50,000 nucleotides of DNA from Apostichopus japonicus (lineage: Eukaryota; Echinodermata; Holothuroidea; Aspidochirotida; Stichopodidae). Shown one piece after another: positions 14,101 through 24,518 of this stretch (its first letter is position 1; each line of letters opens with the position of its first letter). The translations under genes were made by a program, and so were the position numbers. Below the pieces are notes generated by a model. It saw only the letters and a program-made list of their open reading frames with translations. It searched no databases and was not told where the DNA came from. The stretch lies in assembly GCF_037975245.1 (NCBI RefSeq), contig NC_092576.1, positions 6,872,501 to 6,922,500 of the forward strand, written 5' to 3'.

Positions 14101-15229
14101 ACTTATTGCTTCATCAACATATTCGAAAATATATGAAATGGTTTACATCATTACGTTATTGTGTTCTTCAAACAAAATTGGAGAGAAATTTCTGCAAAAT
14201 TGCAACATTTCACAATATTACAAAGATGAACTCATTAAAGCATATAGAAAATCGTGCGGGGTAAGGGGGATGGGGGTGGTGAGGGAAATCACAATCATGT
14301 CGAATGTGAAACGCTTTTACAAAACAGTTTCCTTGACCACTTCAGGATCAGACCTTAATTTGTTTTACAATTATATTACTCTAGTACTCTCAACGTAAGA
14401 ATCTGATCCGAGCATGTTTGCATCAATACTACAATTGTGTTTCTCAATCGATGGATCAGACCCAGATTAGTAATACTACTGTTGTATTCGTGACCAATAA
14501 GGGACAAGGGTTGGGTATGTTTGTCCTAAAACCCGAAGTTTTTTTTACATTTTACAGGATCACTCCATAATTGTGTCTTCGATCCTCCAGGAGGGGATTT
14601 TCGTCTGCTGTACATATTAGGCCGACGAACTGATCGTAGGAAAATCACTCGAATGACAACTGGACTCGACAAAAACGACCAAAAAAAATCTTTTTGGGAA
14701 AATCTTATTCAGCTGTATTACATATCAAATCTCATAAAGCATATTGTTATTATTAAGAAAAATGTGTAGAACTGACATTTATAAAATAAAAATATCAGAG
14801 AGAAAAAATAATGATAGCAAACTGTTTATTTACTGTAGAAAGCTTGAGTAGGTAAAATTTTAAAGTTTGAAAACTTGACGTTTTGATCCTTGGTCTTCTC
14901 AGACACTAGCTTTTAATAAAACCATAAAGCCATCTTGCTTAGTGATTCCTTGCCTTAGAGGTTTATACTTGATTCGATATCACTTGATTGATAGAGGAAA
15001 ATATGTCTTGAATTCAAGTAGGCTACCAGAACATCATACCAGATAACTTGATCATTAATATTGCAAAGGTATTACCGTTTAGAATGTTGATGAAAGATAA
15101 CAGTCATTAGTGGATGTGGAAAACCCTCTAGGCAATATAAAAGAGTGAAGGTAAAATCCTATGACAGTTAGTGACATAGAAAAAGCATTCATCTTCTAAA
15201 TTACTGAGCTTGCAAGCTAATTACAAGGT
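10956..15229. other. 4.3 kb without recognisable genes
   Basis: Contents seen: a (TA)n tract at about 11063-11102; a repeated CTCCAGAGGGA word at 11610-11632; and a G-rich segment at 12955-13005 beginning near CAGTAGCGTGCGC (12944), which resembles the start of the G-rich TIR elements found elsewhere in the window. Frames at 12919-13287 and 13880-14398 show no family-like motif or convincing splice context. Confidence 0.5.
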
Positions 15230-16610
15230 TTCTAGACTTTGACCTCTGTTGAATTCAAATGACCTTCCATCAGCATCATATTTGGGCAAATATTAGGACA
15301 ATATCTGTCACTGAATGTACTTGTTGATATAACAAGCACTAATAAAGGCAACTGTAATAGGTTAAGGACAAATTTTTTGTGTCCCTGAAATTTTGTTGTT
15401 GTTGAGAATTCAGAGCAGTTTACAGACACTGTGCATCAATTTCTGATTAAACTTAGATACAAATGACATCATAAACAATATCTAAAACCGGTATTAAATT
15501 ATGAATTAAGTTTGGTGAGAGCATAAATGTAAACTAAGATAGTGAGAGCAAGGACATATTAACGTGGCATGGTATAAACTTTCAGGAATAACTTAATAGG
15601 TTCTTAAAAATGCAAATCATCCTGAATATCAACAACAATATCAAGATCTGACCAATAGGTGCTTCCATGTACACCATGTCCTTGCACAAAATGTCATGCC
15701 GAAACCCAAAGCTTCTTACCTGGCCACTCCCTAACTGAGAAGAGATATTATCAGGAATTGAACTCTGCTACCTTTTAACAATCATTGACTTGAAGAAAAT
15801 TAGAAGTCTCAACTTGAAAACAAAATTATCCAGCTGCAGTGCTTTTAAGATTTTTAACACTTATCCCCTGATGACCTCAAATGACCTTTGACTTTCACAA
15901 AGAATTACCTCCTCTTGTACTCATAATATGAAAGTTATTTGCCAATATGACATCTGATCTTATGATGTCATGTTTAAACTTTTCAAAATGTAACCTCTGC
16001 CGAACCCATATGACCTGTACGCTACCCCTCCACCCAAAATAATAGGGTTTTTGTACTCTTTATAGAGAAGCTATGTATACCAGCTACTGCAGTTTCATAT
16101 CTGGAAATATTTACATAGAGTTCAAGTTTCAGCACCTGGGGACCTTAAATGAACTCTGACCTACGTAAAAGTTGTGTACGAAGTATACAATACACAATGC
16201 TAACACACCATGCACATATGAGGGCCTTTCATGTTCTGGAGATATAGCTTTTTTTTTGTATTCACATGTTGCCCTCTGCTGACACCAAATGACCTTTAAC
16301 CTCTACCACAAACAATTGGGTTCGCTGAACTAATTACAGGAAATCCATGCACATACCAAATACAGGAACTAAATAGGCGACCTTCCTTGAAACATCATTT
16401 TTACATGATTTTCACACTTTTTTTCCTCTCTGTTGACCTCAAATGACCTTTGACATTCATGAAAACTACTACAGGCCGTCTACTCACCAACGGCAAGCTA
16501 CACACCAAGTTGAACTCCCGGCAACTTGTACTTCTTGAGATATTGAGTGATCAAAATGTTCAGACTTTGACCCATGCTGACCTAAAATGACCTTCAACAA
16601 ATACCAACAA
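15230..16610. repeat. Degenerate tandem array, about 140 bp period, with TGACCT words
   Basis: Diverged units recur with anchors near 15238, 15872, 15991, 16138, 16268, 16434 and 16570. Later spacings are roughly 120-165 bp. The best units contain TGACCTCAAATGACCTTTGA (15872 and 16434), that is TGACCT half-sites with 4 bp and then 1 bp spacing. A related single unit lies at about 43265-43320 inside TE-B. No coding potential is visible. Confidence 0.65.
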
Positions 16611-16639
16611 ACACAATCATTTTTACCTAATTTTTAATT

Positions 16640-17010
16640 TTAATTTTTAGGTTTACAGTCTTGTTCAGGGCCAAGGCCTCTCACACGACTTTACAAATTA
16701 ACCCTGGTCATTGGTAACTTGTCACACCTACACACCAAAGTGTGCACAATTCAATCAATCTCTCCTGGGGCACCACAGTGCACCACAACCACGTGTTCCC
16801 CGGGGGACTTCCCATAGGGTGCAGCCACAAACCGGCGAAAACAACTATATTTACAAGTTACCTCGCAAGTCCCCATTATACACCTGGGTGAAGAGAGGCA
16901 ATGGAGATAAAGCGCCTTGCCCAAGGACACAACGTAATGATCTGGCCAGGACTCGAACCTGTAATCCTTGGATCACAAGTCCACTGACTACAACGCCCTA
17001 CCTAAGGGAA
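16640..17010 (-). mobile_element. tRNA-derived SINE with CORE/MIR-like body
   Basis: On the minus strand a B-box-like GGTTCGAGTCC (about 16949-16959) is followed by GTGTCCTTGGGCAAGGCGCT and, further on, TATAATGGGGAC. This order and wording resemble the tRNA-related head and core of vertebrate MIR and other CORE-SINEs. The 3' end is T-rich on the plus strand (16620-16655), as expected for an A-rich tail. A second, more diverged copy lies at 42640-42850. Exact ends are uncertain, and the open frame across it is not a gene. Confidence 0.6.
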
Positions 17011-17248
17011 ACTACATACCATATATGAAATTTACCCTAGTTACCCTTCTGAAGTTAGAGCGTATACACACGCACGCGCACCCTCCCACGCCCATATACA
17101 CGCCGTCACCATCTCATAGATTCCTTCTGCCTTCGGCAAGGAAAAACAAATAAGAGACTACTGCATGTTGTAAAGATCTTTATCCATTTTGATTTGATGA
17201 ATGGGCAATTCCTTTGACGTAAAGTGTTAATGTCTCGTATATAACCGT

Positions 17249-17440
17249 TTACTGTGATATCACGGAACCACACTCAGTGCATTTGTGTTCAATCGTATTT
17301 ACGTGGGAGGAGATGTCATTACACTGACCGTAATAAAGAAAGACAGGGACCGTCAGCAAGAAAAGGTAAATAATACAGAACGTGACAAAATCAACAACAA
17401 CAATTATAGTTAACCCTCCCCTTACCCCCAGGAAGAAAAA
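17249..17440 (-). CDS. Possible last exon with membrane segment and HxCxxC end (LITAF-like?)
   Basis: The minus-strand frame ends at the TAA at 17249-17251. It encodes a strongly hydrophobic stretch (LTIIVVVDFVTFCIIYLFLL) followed by EHKCTECGSVI near the C-terminus. A hydrophobic insertion followed by a C-terminal HxCxxC half-site is the layout of LITAF-type membrane zinc domains; the matching N-terminal CxxC half would lie on an unseen upstream exon. The frame is open to 17497, but the true 5' edge is unknown; 17440 is a guess near a pyrimidine/G-rich junction. It lies 95 bp beyond the stop of the NHL-type gene on the same strand, so it could also be an alternative last exon of that gene. 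Identification is weak. Confidence 0.35.
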   Translation of the reverse strand, partial: FFFLGVRGGLTIIVVVDFVTFCIIYLFLLTVPVFLYYGQCNDISSHVNTIEHKCTECGSVISQ

Positions 17441-17534
17441 AAATATGCGCTCATATACACTTACACTTTTTCGATGTAACGTAAATTTGAGAAACAAATA
17501 CAGAAGCTTAGACCTAGTAGCCTATCCATATGCT

Positions 17535-20500
17535 TCACAATGAAATTAATTTGAGGCGTTTGTTACCAGCATCAACAACCATCAAAAATTTCTGATTTTG
17601 ACAACGGTAATAGTGAAGACCACGAACGAAGTCTAAACTTTTGTTTTCCCAAAACCACGGTACTGGACTTTTCTCTAAAGTTACCCACGTATCCATGGGT
17701 CTACTGTAGCACCCGAAAAACTCGTATTGTGCTTTATATCCGGGATATCTCTGTGCAATATAAATGTTTCCTTCGTCATCTATATCCATTCCTCTGCAAT
17801 GCACCTTTGTGTTTACAGTGTAAAGTCGGTTACTAAAATCATATGAGTAAACATAAACGGCCTTCCTTGCGAAGTCAGAAATGAAAAACTCATCTGAGCT
17901 ACTTTTTTTGATATACCAAGGATCTTCAAGACTACCGCTACAGTAACATTTTAAGTACTCACCATCGGCATTAAATTTGGCTACTTCAGCCGAATCTCTC
18001 TTCCTACCTGTCAATACGAAAATACAATTTTCCCTCTCGCATGACGTAATACCTGCAGGTTCTATCATGTTATCTTTACCAAACCTTTTCTTCACATTCA
18101 AAGATTCATCAAATTTTATGACACATTTACTCTTCTTGTCTGTAACAAATAAAGAAGCATCCAGGAATGTTGCGGCAAATGGTTTAAAACCATCTTCTTG
18201 GTAACGCTTAATCCTTTTTCCTGTCATGTTATATACGTTGATTCCTCCATCCATTAATATAAAAATCTGATTTTTGAACGTTGTGACGTCGTGAGGTTGT
18301 AGTATACCTGATATTTCTTCGAATCTTGGCGGTGCGTTGGTTTCTTCTAGCCTTTCGTTGATTTTATTTTGAGTTGTTTCTTGACCTGTCAATAAGATAT
18401 AACTTTAAGGAGATGTTGGTATACAAAATGGAGTAGGGATGAATCGGGAGGCAGCAAAGCTGGAACCGGGAATGTAGGAACCACGGGGCAGGAGGGGGTT
18501 GAGGGGGATTCAGGAAAGCACAGAAGTAAGGAAGAGTAAGGTAGAGAGCAGGGAGTCAGTAAACAACAGGGATGTATGGAGCAGATAGGCAAGTAGACAG
18601 GGCGGTAGTAACATAAGGAGGCACAAAGGATATGAGGCAGAGAGGCAAGAAGGCATGGAGTCAGGTAGACAAGGAGACAGGGGGCACGGAGGCAGGGAGG
18701 AAATGAGGCAGGAAGAAAGGGAGTAACGGAGGCATTTAGTCCGGGAGTCAAAGAACAGATAGACAGAAAAGCATGGAAACAGGTTAACAGGAACCACTCA
18801 CAGAGGGGATTTAGGAGGGAACAGCGGTAAAGGAGAGTTAGGAGCACCCGATACACATAGAGACCACATTAACTACTTGTACCTCTTTAAGTTATGTACC
18901 AAAGTAAAAGCTGGATCGTGCTAAAAATCAGTATAGCACGTGCTATTAGGGTTACAGTTAGAACCGAGGATACGTATAATCCCAACAAATCTAGTTTGAA
19001 GTATTTGTTGGGATTACACATATCCTCACAGCACATGCCACCGATTTATCAGATTTTCAGCACATTCCAGTTTTTATTGTGTTACAAAGTTTTAAGATTT
19101 ACAGTATGCTGTAATCTCTGTGTGAATCGGTTGAAGGGAGGGAGAAGAGATGAGAAGGGAGTCAGGATACAGCGGGGATATGTAGAGCAGGGAGGCAAGG
19201 AGGCACGGAGGCAGGGGGAAAGGAGGCAGAGAGGCAAGGATGCACGAGACAGAAAGTGGGTCACGGAGGCATTTAGGGAGGGAGGTCGCGAGACATGTGG
19301 GGAGATAAACAGAATAGCAATGAAACATGGACTCAGGATGGTAGGGAAGCAGGGAGAATGAAGAGAGTAGGAATAAATGATATACCTCTTGAATCATCGG
19401 TCACTGTGCCACTAGAAGGTGGATTGTCTGGCCTACACTGGTAACACTGAAATAACAACAAGTTAGGTTCAAATGTGGTTTCTCATTTTTTTTGCAAGCT
19501 TCAATGTATAGATGTGTGTTTTAACAGAAAGTCAAGTTGGTGCTTCTTATTCATTTCAAAGTCAAATGTGATGCACACCCCCCTTTCCAAAGTATAATGA
19601 TTAGCACAACCTTTCCTGTATCTTAAATTATAACCCAGCTATGCCTCATAATGCACCATTTTACGTCTAAAATGTTAACTATATGTCTTTTTTCGGGCGG
19701 GCGGGAGAGGGGGAGGGAAGGAGAGGGAAGGGGAGTAAGGAGTACCATCAAATCCCTTACATAGCAGCCCGCTCCCATTACCTCAGCATCACCAATGCTT
19801 TACTTTAAATTCCTGGGTCCACCTCAAATTTCGATATTAAGTAAAATAGGTATATTTATATAAATATAAAACTTTCAACGCTAGATCTTCCTATATAAAA
19901 CCAAATAAACTAAATTAGATTAAGTCTTTGGGACCTACCTGTACTGCAAATATCAAGCTTTCCTTCACTTTCTGCAGGGACTTATTTGATGCAGAAATCA
20001 CCTTCCCCAGCTTACGTCGTTTTCTCAACTGGGATTTCTTCAACCTGTCTTCGCTGACAATTGTCAATATTTTCTGCAAATCTTTATGTGCTTTCTGCAC
20101 GTTTTCTAGTAATCCTTCATAAATAATTATTGAAAATAAATAAATTTAAACAACATTATCAAAACAAATAAATAGTATTCCACAAAGAACGTAAAACATT
20201 TCACAAAGTCACCGGACTCTCGCAGGATAACGCGTATATGGACGCCGACGCATAACATTTATAAGGAAGGGAGGGGGTCAGGCAAGATTGTTAATGAGGA
20301 TCAAAGACTGCGGGAAGAGGAAGCCTATAGAATACGGCCAACGATGGAAGCCCCCACCCCTATAATTGTATGTACATTCATACTTAGTAAAGATTCCTAA
20401 ATCCTATTGGTCCATTCAGGTCAGCTGACCGTGGTTAATCCTGTGAGTAACGCACGGTAAATTTACGGGGCATCACTTTAATAAATCTTTGGTTATACGT

Positions 20501-21069
20501 TACCAAAAATGTTTTGTTTTATGATTTTTCCCCCAAATGGTAGTGTATGAATGAACGGGGTTAATCAACGGTCTAGCGTGCGTTACTCACATGATTAATG
20601 CACTCCGGGTGTGAATGCTATCGCTGGATGCACTCGGGCTCCGCCCTCGTGCATCACTTGCATTATCCCCCGATCGTGCGTTACTCACATGATTAATGCA
20701 CTCCGGGTGTGAATGCTATCGCTGGATGCACTCGGGCTCCGCCCTCGTGCATCACTTGCATTATCCCCCGATCGTGCATTAATCCTGTGAGTAACGCACG
20801 CTAGACCGTTGATTAACCCCTTATTAATCCATATATTACATCCTTCATAATTACCTGGGTCGGTGTTGACATTAATTTTTTTCGTCAAATCTTTGAGAAT
20901 GTTTTCCACAAATCTTGTATCATTGCATAGATCCTCACATTGTTGTTTCTTATTGCCGAACAGTGTCTGCTTGACTTTGGATATCGATGAGTGAATATCT
21001 TTACACAATTGTATAGCGGATGTGACTTCACCGATCATCCTGACTATTCTGTATACTTGTCGAAGGTCT
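17535..21069 (-). CDS. TRIM/NHL-type beta-propeller protein, 3' four exons
   Basis: Four minus-strand exons join in phase: 21069-20855 (phase-1 end, CCCAG/GTAATT donor), 20114-19939 (CAG/GTAGGT), 19446-19386 (acceptor TTATTTCAG, donor GAG/GTATAT) and 18385-17535 (acceptor ATTGACAG, TGA stop at 17537-17535). Together they give about 433 residues. The first two exons are charged and helical, consistent with a coiled coil (QVYRIVRMIGEVTSAIQLCK; DRLKKSQLRKRRKLGKVIS). The third is a 20-codon linker. The last (about 280 aa) shows repeated beta-strand text such as GGINVYNMTGKRIKRY, MDIDDEGNIYIAQ and VVDAGNKRLKL, typical of NHL/TRIM2-3-like propellers. RING and B-box exons are not visible; they would lie above 21069, where LINE sequence now sits, or outside the window. 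Ubiquitin-ligase or scaffold function is therefore not established for this copy. Confidence 0.65.
18420..18850. repeat. Purine-rich GGAGGCA-type minisatellite, block 1 (intron of NHL gene)
   Basis: Imperfect short units around GGAGGCA, GAGGCA and GGAGACA fill the intron between the last two exons. The plus strand is almost entirely purine plus C. The block ends with a stretch (CGGAGGCATTTAG, later AAGCATGGAAACAGG) that is repeated in block 2. Confidence 0.8.
18977..19016. other. 14 bp perfect inverted repeat (hairpin) in the intron
   Basis: TAATCCCAACAAAT at 18977-18990 pairs perfectly with 19003-19016 around a 12 nt loop. It lies between the two purine-rich blocks. Function unknown. Confidence 0.7.
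19130..19360. repeat. Purine-rich GGAGGCA-type minisatellite, block 2
   Basis: The same unit type and the same closing segment (CGGAGGCATTTAG, then AAACATGGACTCAGG) as block 1, in the same orientation. The pair therefore looks like a duplication within the intron, separated by about 280 bp of ordinary DNA. Confidence 0.8.
20557..20820. mobile_element. Palindromic foldback element with 98 bp internal tandem duplication
   Basis: The ends are 47 bp inverted repeats (20557-20603 and 20774-20820) with one mismatch, beginning GGGGTTAATCAACGGTCTAG. Inside, a 98 bp unit starting CGTTACTCACATGATTAATG at 20581 is repeated at 20679 essentially without change. A further fragment of the terminal sequence (GTTAATCCTGTGAGTAACGC) occurs at about 20434. 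No coding capacity and no clear target duplication. It lies in the intron between the first two exons of the NHL-type gene. Confidence 0.8.
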
Positions 21070-21250
21070 CTGAAAATTAAACTGAAATGTTGAAAGAATA
21101 ATATTCTACAATTACATAGCAATTTCTAGTGGCGTCAATCTGAATGATTATCCGTTACGTCGGTAGCAATACAATATTAGTGTCACGTTTATACTGTGCT
21201 AATTTCAGTAAAAGAAAAGGGTCAAACAGTCAATTTCGAGAGGTTGTACC

Positions 21251-22374
21251 ATGGATCTGGAGTATTTGACTATCAAATGTCGCCCATTTTACCTACCTAG
21301 GGAATTCTCATCGGTGACCTTGACGTCTCTTTATATTCATCCAGGGGCCAATTCAACGGTGGCACTTACTGATCTCGCAAACGTCATTACAAAAGCCGAG
21401 AATTTAAATCCGGATACTCTTTCAATTGTTGCCGTGGATTTCAACAAAGCTAATTTGAGGACCGTACTCCCTAACTTTAAACAACACGTTACTTGTCCGA
21501 CTCGCGGGAGGAGAACTCTGGACCATTGTTACTCCAAGGTTAAATCAGCCTACAAATCTGTCGAACGCCCCAGTCTTGGTAAATCGGATCATTCGGTAGT
21601 CCTGCTCATACCGGCCTACAAACAAGAACTCAAGCAATCTAAACCGATCAAGAAGGAGGTAATCATTTGGCCTCAGTCTTCGGTCGATCAGTTGGTTGAT
21701 TGTTTTGATAGGACTGATTGGAATGTTTTCAAGAGTAACGATGATCTGTATGAATTCACTGTCGCCGTGACGGTGTATTTACGCTTTTGTCAAGAACAGT
21801 GTTTACCTACAAAAACGGTGACGTCATATCCGAACAGCAAACCATGGTTTGATAAGTCCATTCGGTCCAAGCTCGTCGCCAAGGACGCTGCGTATCGTTC
21901 TCGGAACACTGATCCGGAATCCTACCGGCAGGCCATATCAAATTTGAAGAAAGCTATCCGGGACTCGAAGAGGACGTACCGGGATAAGGTTGAGGAGAAG
22001 TTCGAATCGGGTGACGCTAAAGCTCTCTGGTCGAACTTGAGCCTGATCACACAATACAAAGGTCCCGCGAAAACCGCTGACACCGATGATGTCACATTGC
22101 CCGACCAGCTGAATGAGTTCTACGCCAGGTTTGACGGCCAGAATACCAGTGTCCCGGTACCCGCGCCATGCGACGATGTACTGCCACCATTTGAGATCGC
22201 TGAACACGATGTGAGACGAGCGTTCAAGGGTCTAAAGGAACGGAAAGCTGCCGGCCCTGATGGTATCCCCCCAAGACTGTTGAGGCGCTGTAGTGATCCA
22301 CTCGCGACTGTTTTCACTGTCATCTATAACTGGTCGTTGAGGTTGCAAAATGTTCCTAACAGTTTGAAGGAAGC
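21251..22374 (+). pseudogene. LINE: endonuclease C-terminus, linker and RT start
   Basis: The open frame begins after 5' truncation, so its first Met is not a real start. It includes the AP-endonuclease-type core end (NLRTVLPNFKQHV, CPTRGRRTLDHCY and the GKSDHSVV catalytic motif), a basic linker (KPWFDKSIRSKLVAKDAAYR), and the RT entry motif KAAGPDGIPPRLL. Reading then runs into the 87 bp insertion and stops at 22421-22423, losing the frame to the rest of the RT. The protein would make the nick and prime reverse transcription in an intact element; this copy cannot. Confidence 0.8.
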
Positions 22375-22385
22375 AACCATTATCC

Positions 22386-22472
22386 TTGCCCGCGACACGG
22401 ACGGGTATTACTTCTGTACTTAGTACTTCGTAATACCTACGAATGCTGAGCATTCACATCTGTTGCACAGAT
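22386..22472. mobile_element. 87 bp hairpin-rich insertion flanked by an 11 bp duplication
   Basis: The LINE reading AACCATTATCC (22375-22385) is repeated at 22473-22483, and coding sense resumes directly after the second copy, so the 87 bp between are an insertion with an 11 bp target duplication. The insert holds three successive perfect stems: GGTATTAC/GTAATACC (22404-22411 with 22430-22437, an inner GTAC/GTAC stem inside), GAATGCT/AGCATTC (22441-22455) and ATCTGT/ACAGAT (22458-22472). The last stem ends exactly at the insertion boundary. No poly(A) tail and no terminal inverted repeats. It might be a retroposed structured small RNA; I do not recognise which. Confidence 0.75.
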
Positions 22473-22483
22473 AACCATTATCC

Positions 22484-23663
22484 CGGTTCCTAAGAACAAT
22501 TCTGCTTCCAGACTGAATGACTGTAGACCTATGGCACTGACTTCTGTTATTATGAAATCTTTTGAGAAACATGTATTGAAGTATTTATGCTCTAAATTGC
22601 CATCTGACCTTGACCCTTGCCAATTCGCCTATAGATCAAATAGAAGTGTGGACGATGCAATATCTATTAACATTCATGAAATTTTACAGCATCTTGAGAA
22701 CAAGAATTCATATGCTAGAGTTTTATTTGTAGATTATAGCTCGGCTTTTAATACTATTATCCCCTTTAAACTGCATTCTAAGCTCATCAATGACCTCAAG
22801 TTCCCGGTTTCTATTTGTAATTGGATTTTAGATTTTCTTGTGAATCGTCCTCAGGTTGCTAGAATTGGTAATAATGTTTCTTCCGTGTTAACATTGAGTA
22901 CTGGTACACCACAGGGTTGCCCTCTCTCACCGAAACTTTATTCACTTTTTACGTATGATTGTAAGGCATATAGCCCGAACTGTCTCGTGACCAAGTGTGC
23001 TGATGATACAACCCTCACTGGCCTCATATCGGACAATGATGAGTCGACTTACCGTGTACAGGTTGAATCTCTCATACATTGGTGTAATGAGAACAACATA
23101 CTCCTTAATGTTTCCAAGACTAAAGAGATGATTTTTGACGTTCGGAGGAAGAAGCCAGATATGCAACCACTACGTATCGGAGGAGACATCGTCGAGCAGG
23201 TGTCAAGTTTTAGATTTCTTGGTACTCATATTACCCATAATATCACATGGTCTGTAAACTGTACGGAAATCTTGAAGAAAGCTAGGCAACGTCTCTATTT
23301 TTTGCGGAAGTTGAGATCGTATGGTTTCAATCATTGTATACTTACCAATTTCTATCGTGCAATAGTCGAGAGTATCCTGACGTCATCGATTATTGTCTGG
23401 CCACGCAAGATGATATCCGCAGATTATTTGCAGTGGTCAGGTCAGCTGAAAAGATAATTGGCGTTGATCTCCCTTCCCTGGAGTCGCTCTACATAGACAG
23501 GTCTCTTCGTAGAACGCAGCTCATTTTGAGCGATTCTGATCACCCTGCCAATGCATATTTCAATTTCTTGCCATCGCACCGCAGACTCCGTACGTTTAGA
23601 GGGAACAGGCGTTTTACCGCCAGTTTCTTTCCATCTGCCGTCAAACTTTATAATAACCTGTAA
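22484..23663 (+). pseudogene. LINE: reverse transcriptase, frameshifted
   Basis: Sense resumes after the insertion as IPVPKNNSASRLNDCRPMAL. The RT motifs follow in order: PCQFAYRSNRSVDDA, LFVDYSSAFNTI, STGTPQGCPLSP, and CADDTTLTG at about 22999-23025, where the usual FADD/YADD motif reads CADD. The thumb and C-terminal part follow (VEQVSSFRFLGTHI, KARQRLYFLRKL). A small deletion near 23400 shifts the frame; the tail continues as ATQDDIRRLFAVVRSAEKII to PSAVKLYNNL and TAA at 23661-23663. The two frames overlap at 23334-23457. Confidence 0.8.
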
Positions 23664-23751
23664 ATTATTATTTTCACATATGATTCTATTATTCTATTTT
23701 TCTATTTGTATTCTAAGGAGCTTGAGTAATGTTTTAATTGAATGAATAAAG

Positions 23752-23888
<137 letters not shown>

Positions 23889-23898
23889 AATCTAAATG

Positions 23899-24060
23899 AA
23901 TATCGTAATGAGTTGGAAAATCAAGAACAGTGAAAAAACTTTCAGCCTCCACCGGGATTCGAACCACGGGCCTTCCGCTCTGTACGCGGACACCCTAACC
24001 ACTAGGCTATGGACGCTGATTGTATGTCCAGAGGTTCGAAACCGGTAAGGAAGGTCGTAA
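23899..24060 (-). mobile_element. tRNA-derived SINE, copy 1
   Basis: Minus strand: a tRNA-like head at 24016-23945 (72 nt), then a short unique body (CACTGTTCTTGATTTTCCAA). The head keeps six of seven acceptor pairs, a D-arm with GGTTA, and a full anticodon stem CCGC/GCGG, and has the B-box GGTTCGAATCC with a damaged T-stem. The nominal anticodon would be ACA, which normal tRNA sets do not use. Upstream in sense lies a second B-box-like GGTTTCGAACC. Three other copies lie in the window, so this is a SINE and not a working tRNA gene. Confidence 0.75.
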
Positions 24061-24261
24061 TTCCACTGTAGGCGTTTGTCACCTGTATCGAACAATACTA
24101 GTTCTGTTTTTGGTGACATATTTTGCCTTACTCTAGAGATCAAACATGATGCTAACCAACTCGAAATCATTTGTGATTCCTAAAGCCGGATCTCGAAAGA
24201 GATACTTTGAACAGACTTTATGTTAATGCAATGGAGGTAAACGACAAAGGCAAATGAATAT

Positions 24262-24310
24262 ATATAAATGAATATCGTAATGAGTTGGAAAATCAAGAAC
24301 AGTGAAAAAA

Positions 24311-24370
<60 letters not shown>

Positions 24371-24512
24371 TATTGATATAAATATAGATATATATATATA
24401 GATATTTATATCAATATCTATATATATATATATATATCTTTATATATATATATGTCTATATTTATATCTATATATATATATCTATATCTATATATATCTA
24501 TATATATATATA
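24262..24512 (-). repeat. SINE fragment (copy 2) and (TA)n/GATA-rich tract
   Basis: Positions 24262-24312 repeat the body segment of the neighbouring SINE without its tRNA head. About 200 bp of TA-rich repeat with TATC/GATA interruptions follow, the expected (TA)n tail side of a minus-oriented SINE. Confidence 0.75.
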
Positions 24513-24518
24513 TATAAT

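Noticed and set aside
13880-14398. 172 aa plus-strand frame
   Set aside because: Composition is like intergenic DNA, with no motif, no splice support and no repeat relation.
18389-18856. Cys/Leu/Pro-rich 155 aa minus-strand frame
   Set aside because: It is the translation of the purine-rich minisatellite in the intron and shows only low-complexity repeats.
23945-24016. A functional tRNA gene
   Set aside because: The cloverleaf is nearly intact, but the T-stem is damaged, the nominal ACA anticodon is not one normal tRNA sets use, and other copies share the same flanks and (TA)n tail, which marks a SINE.
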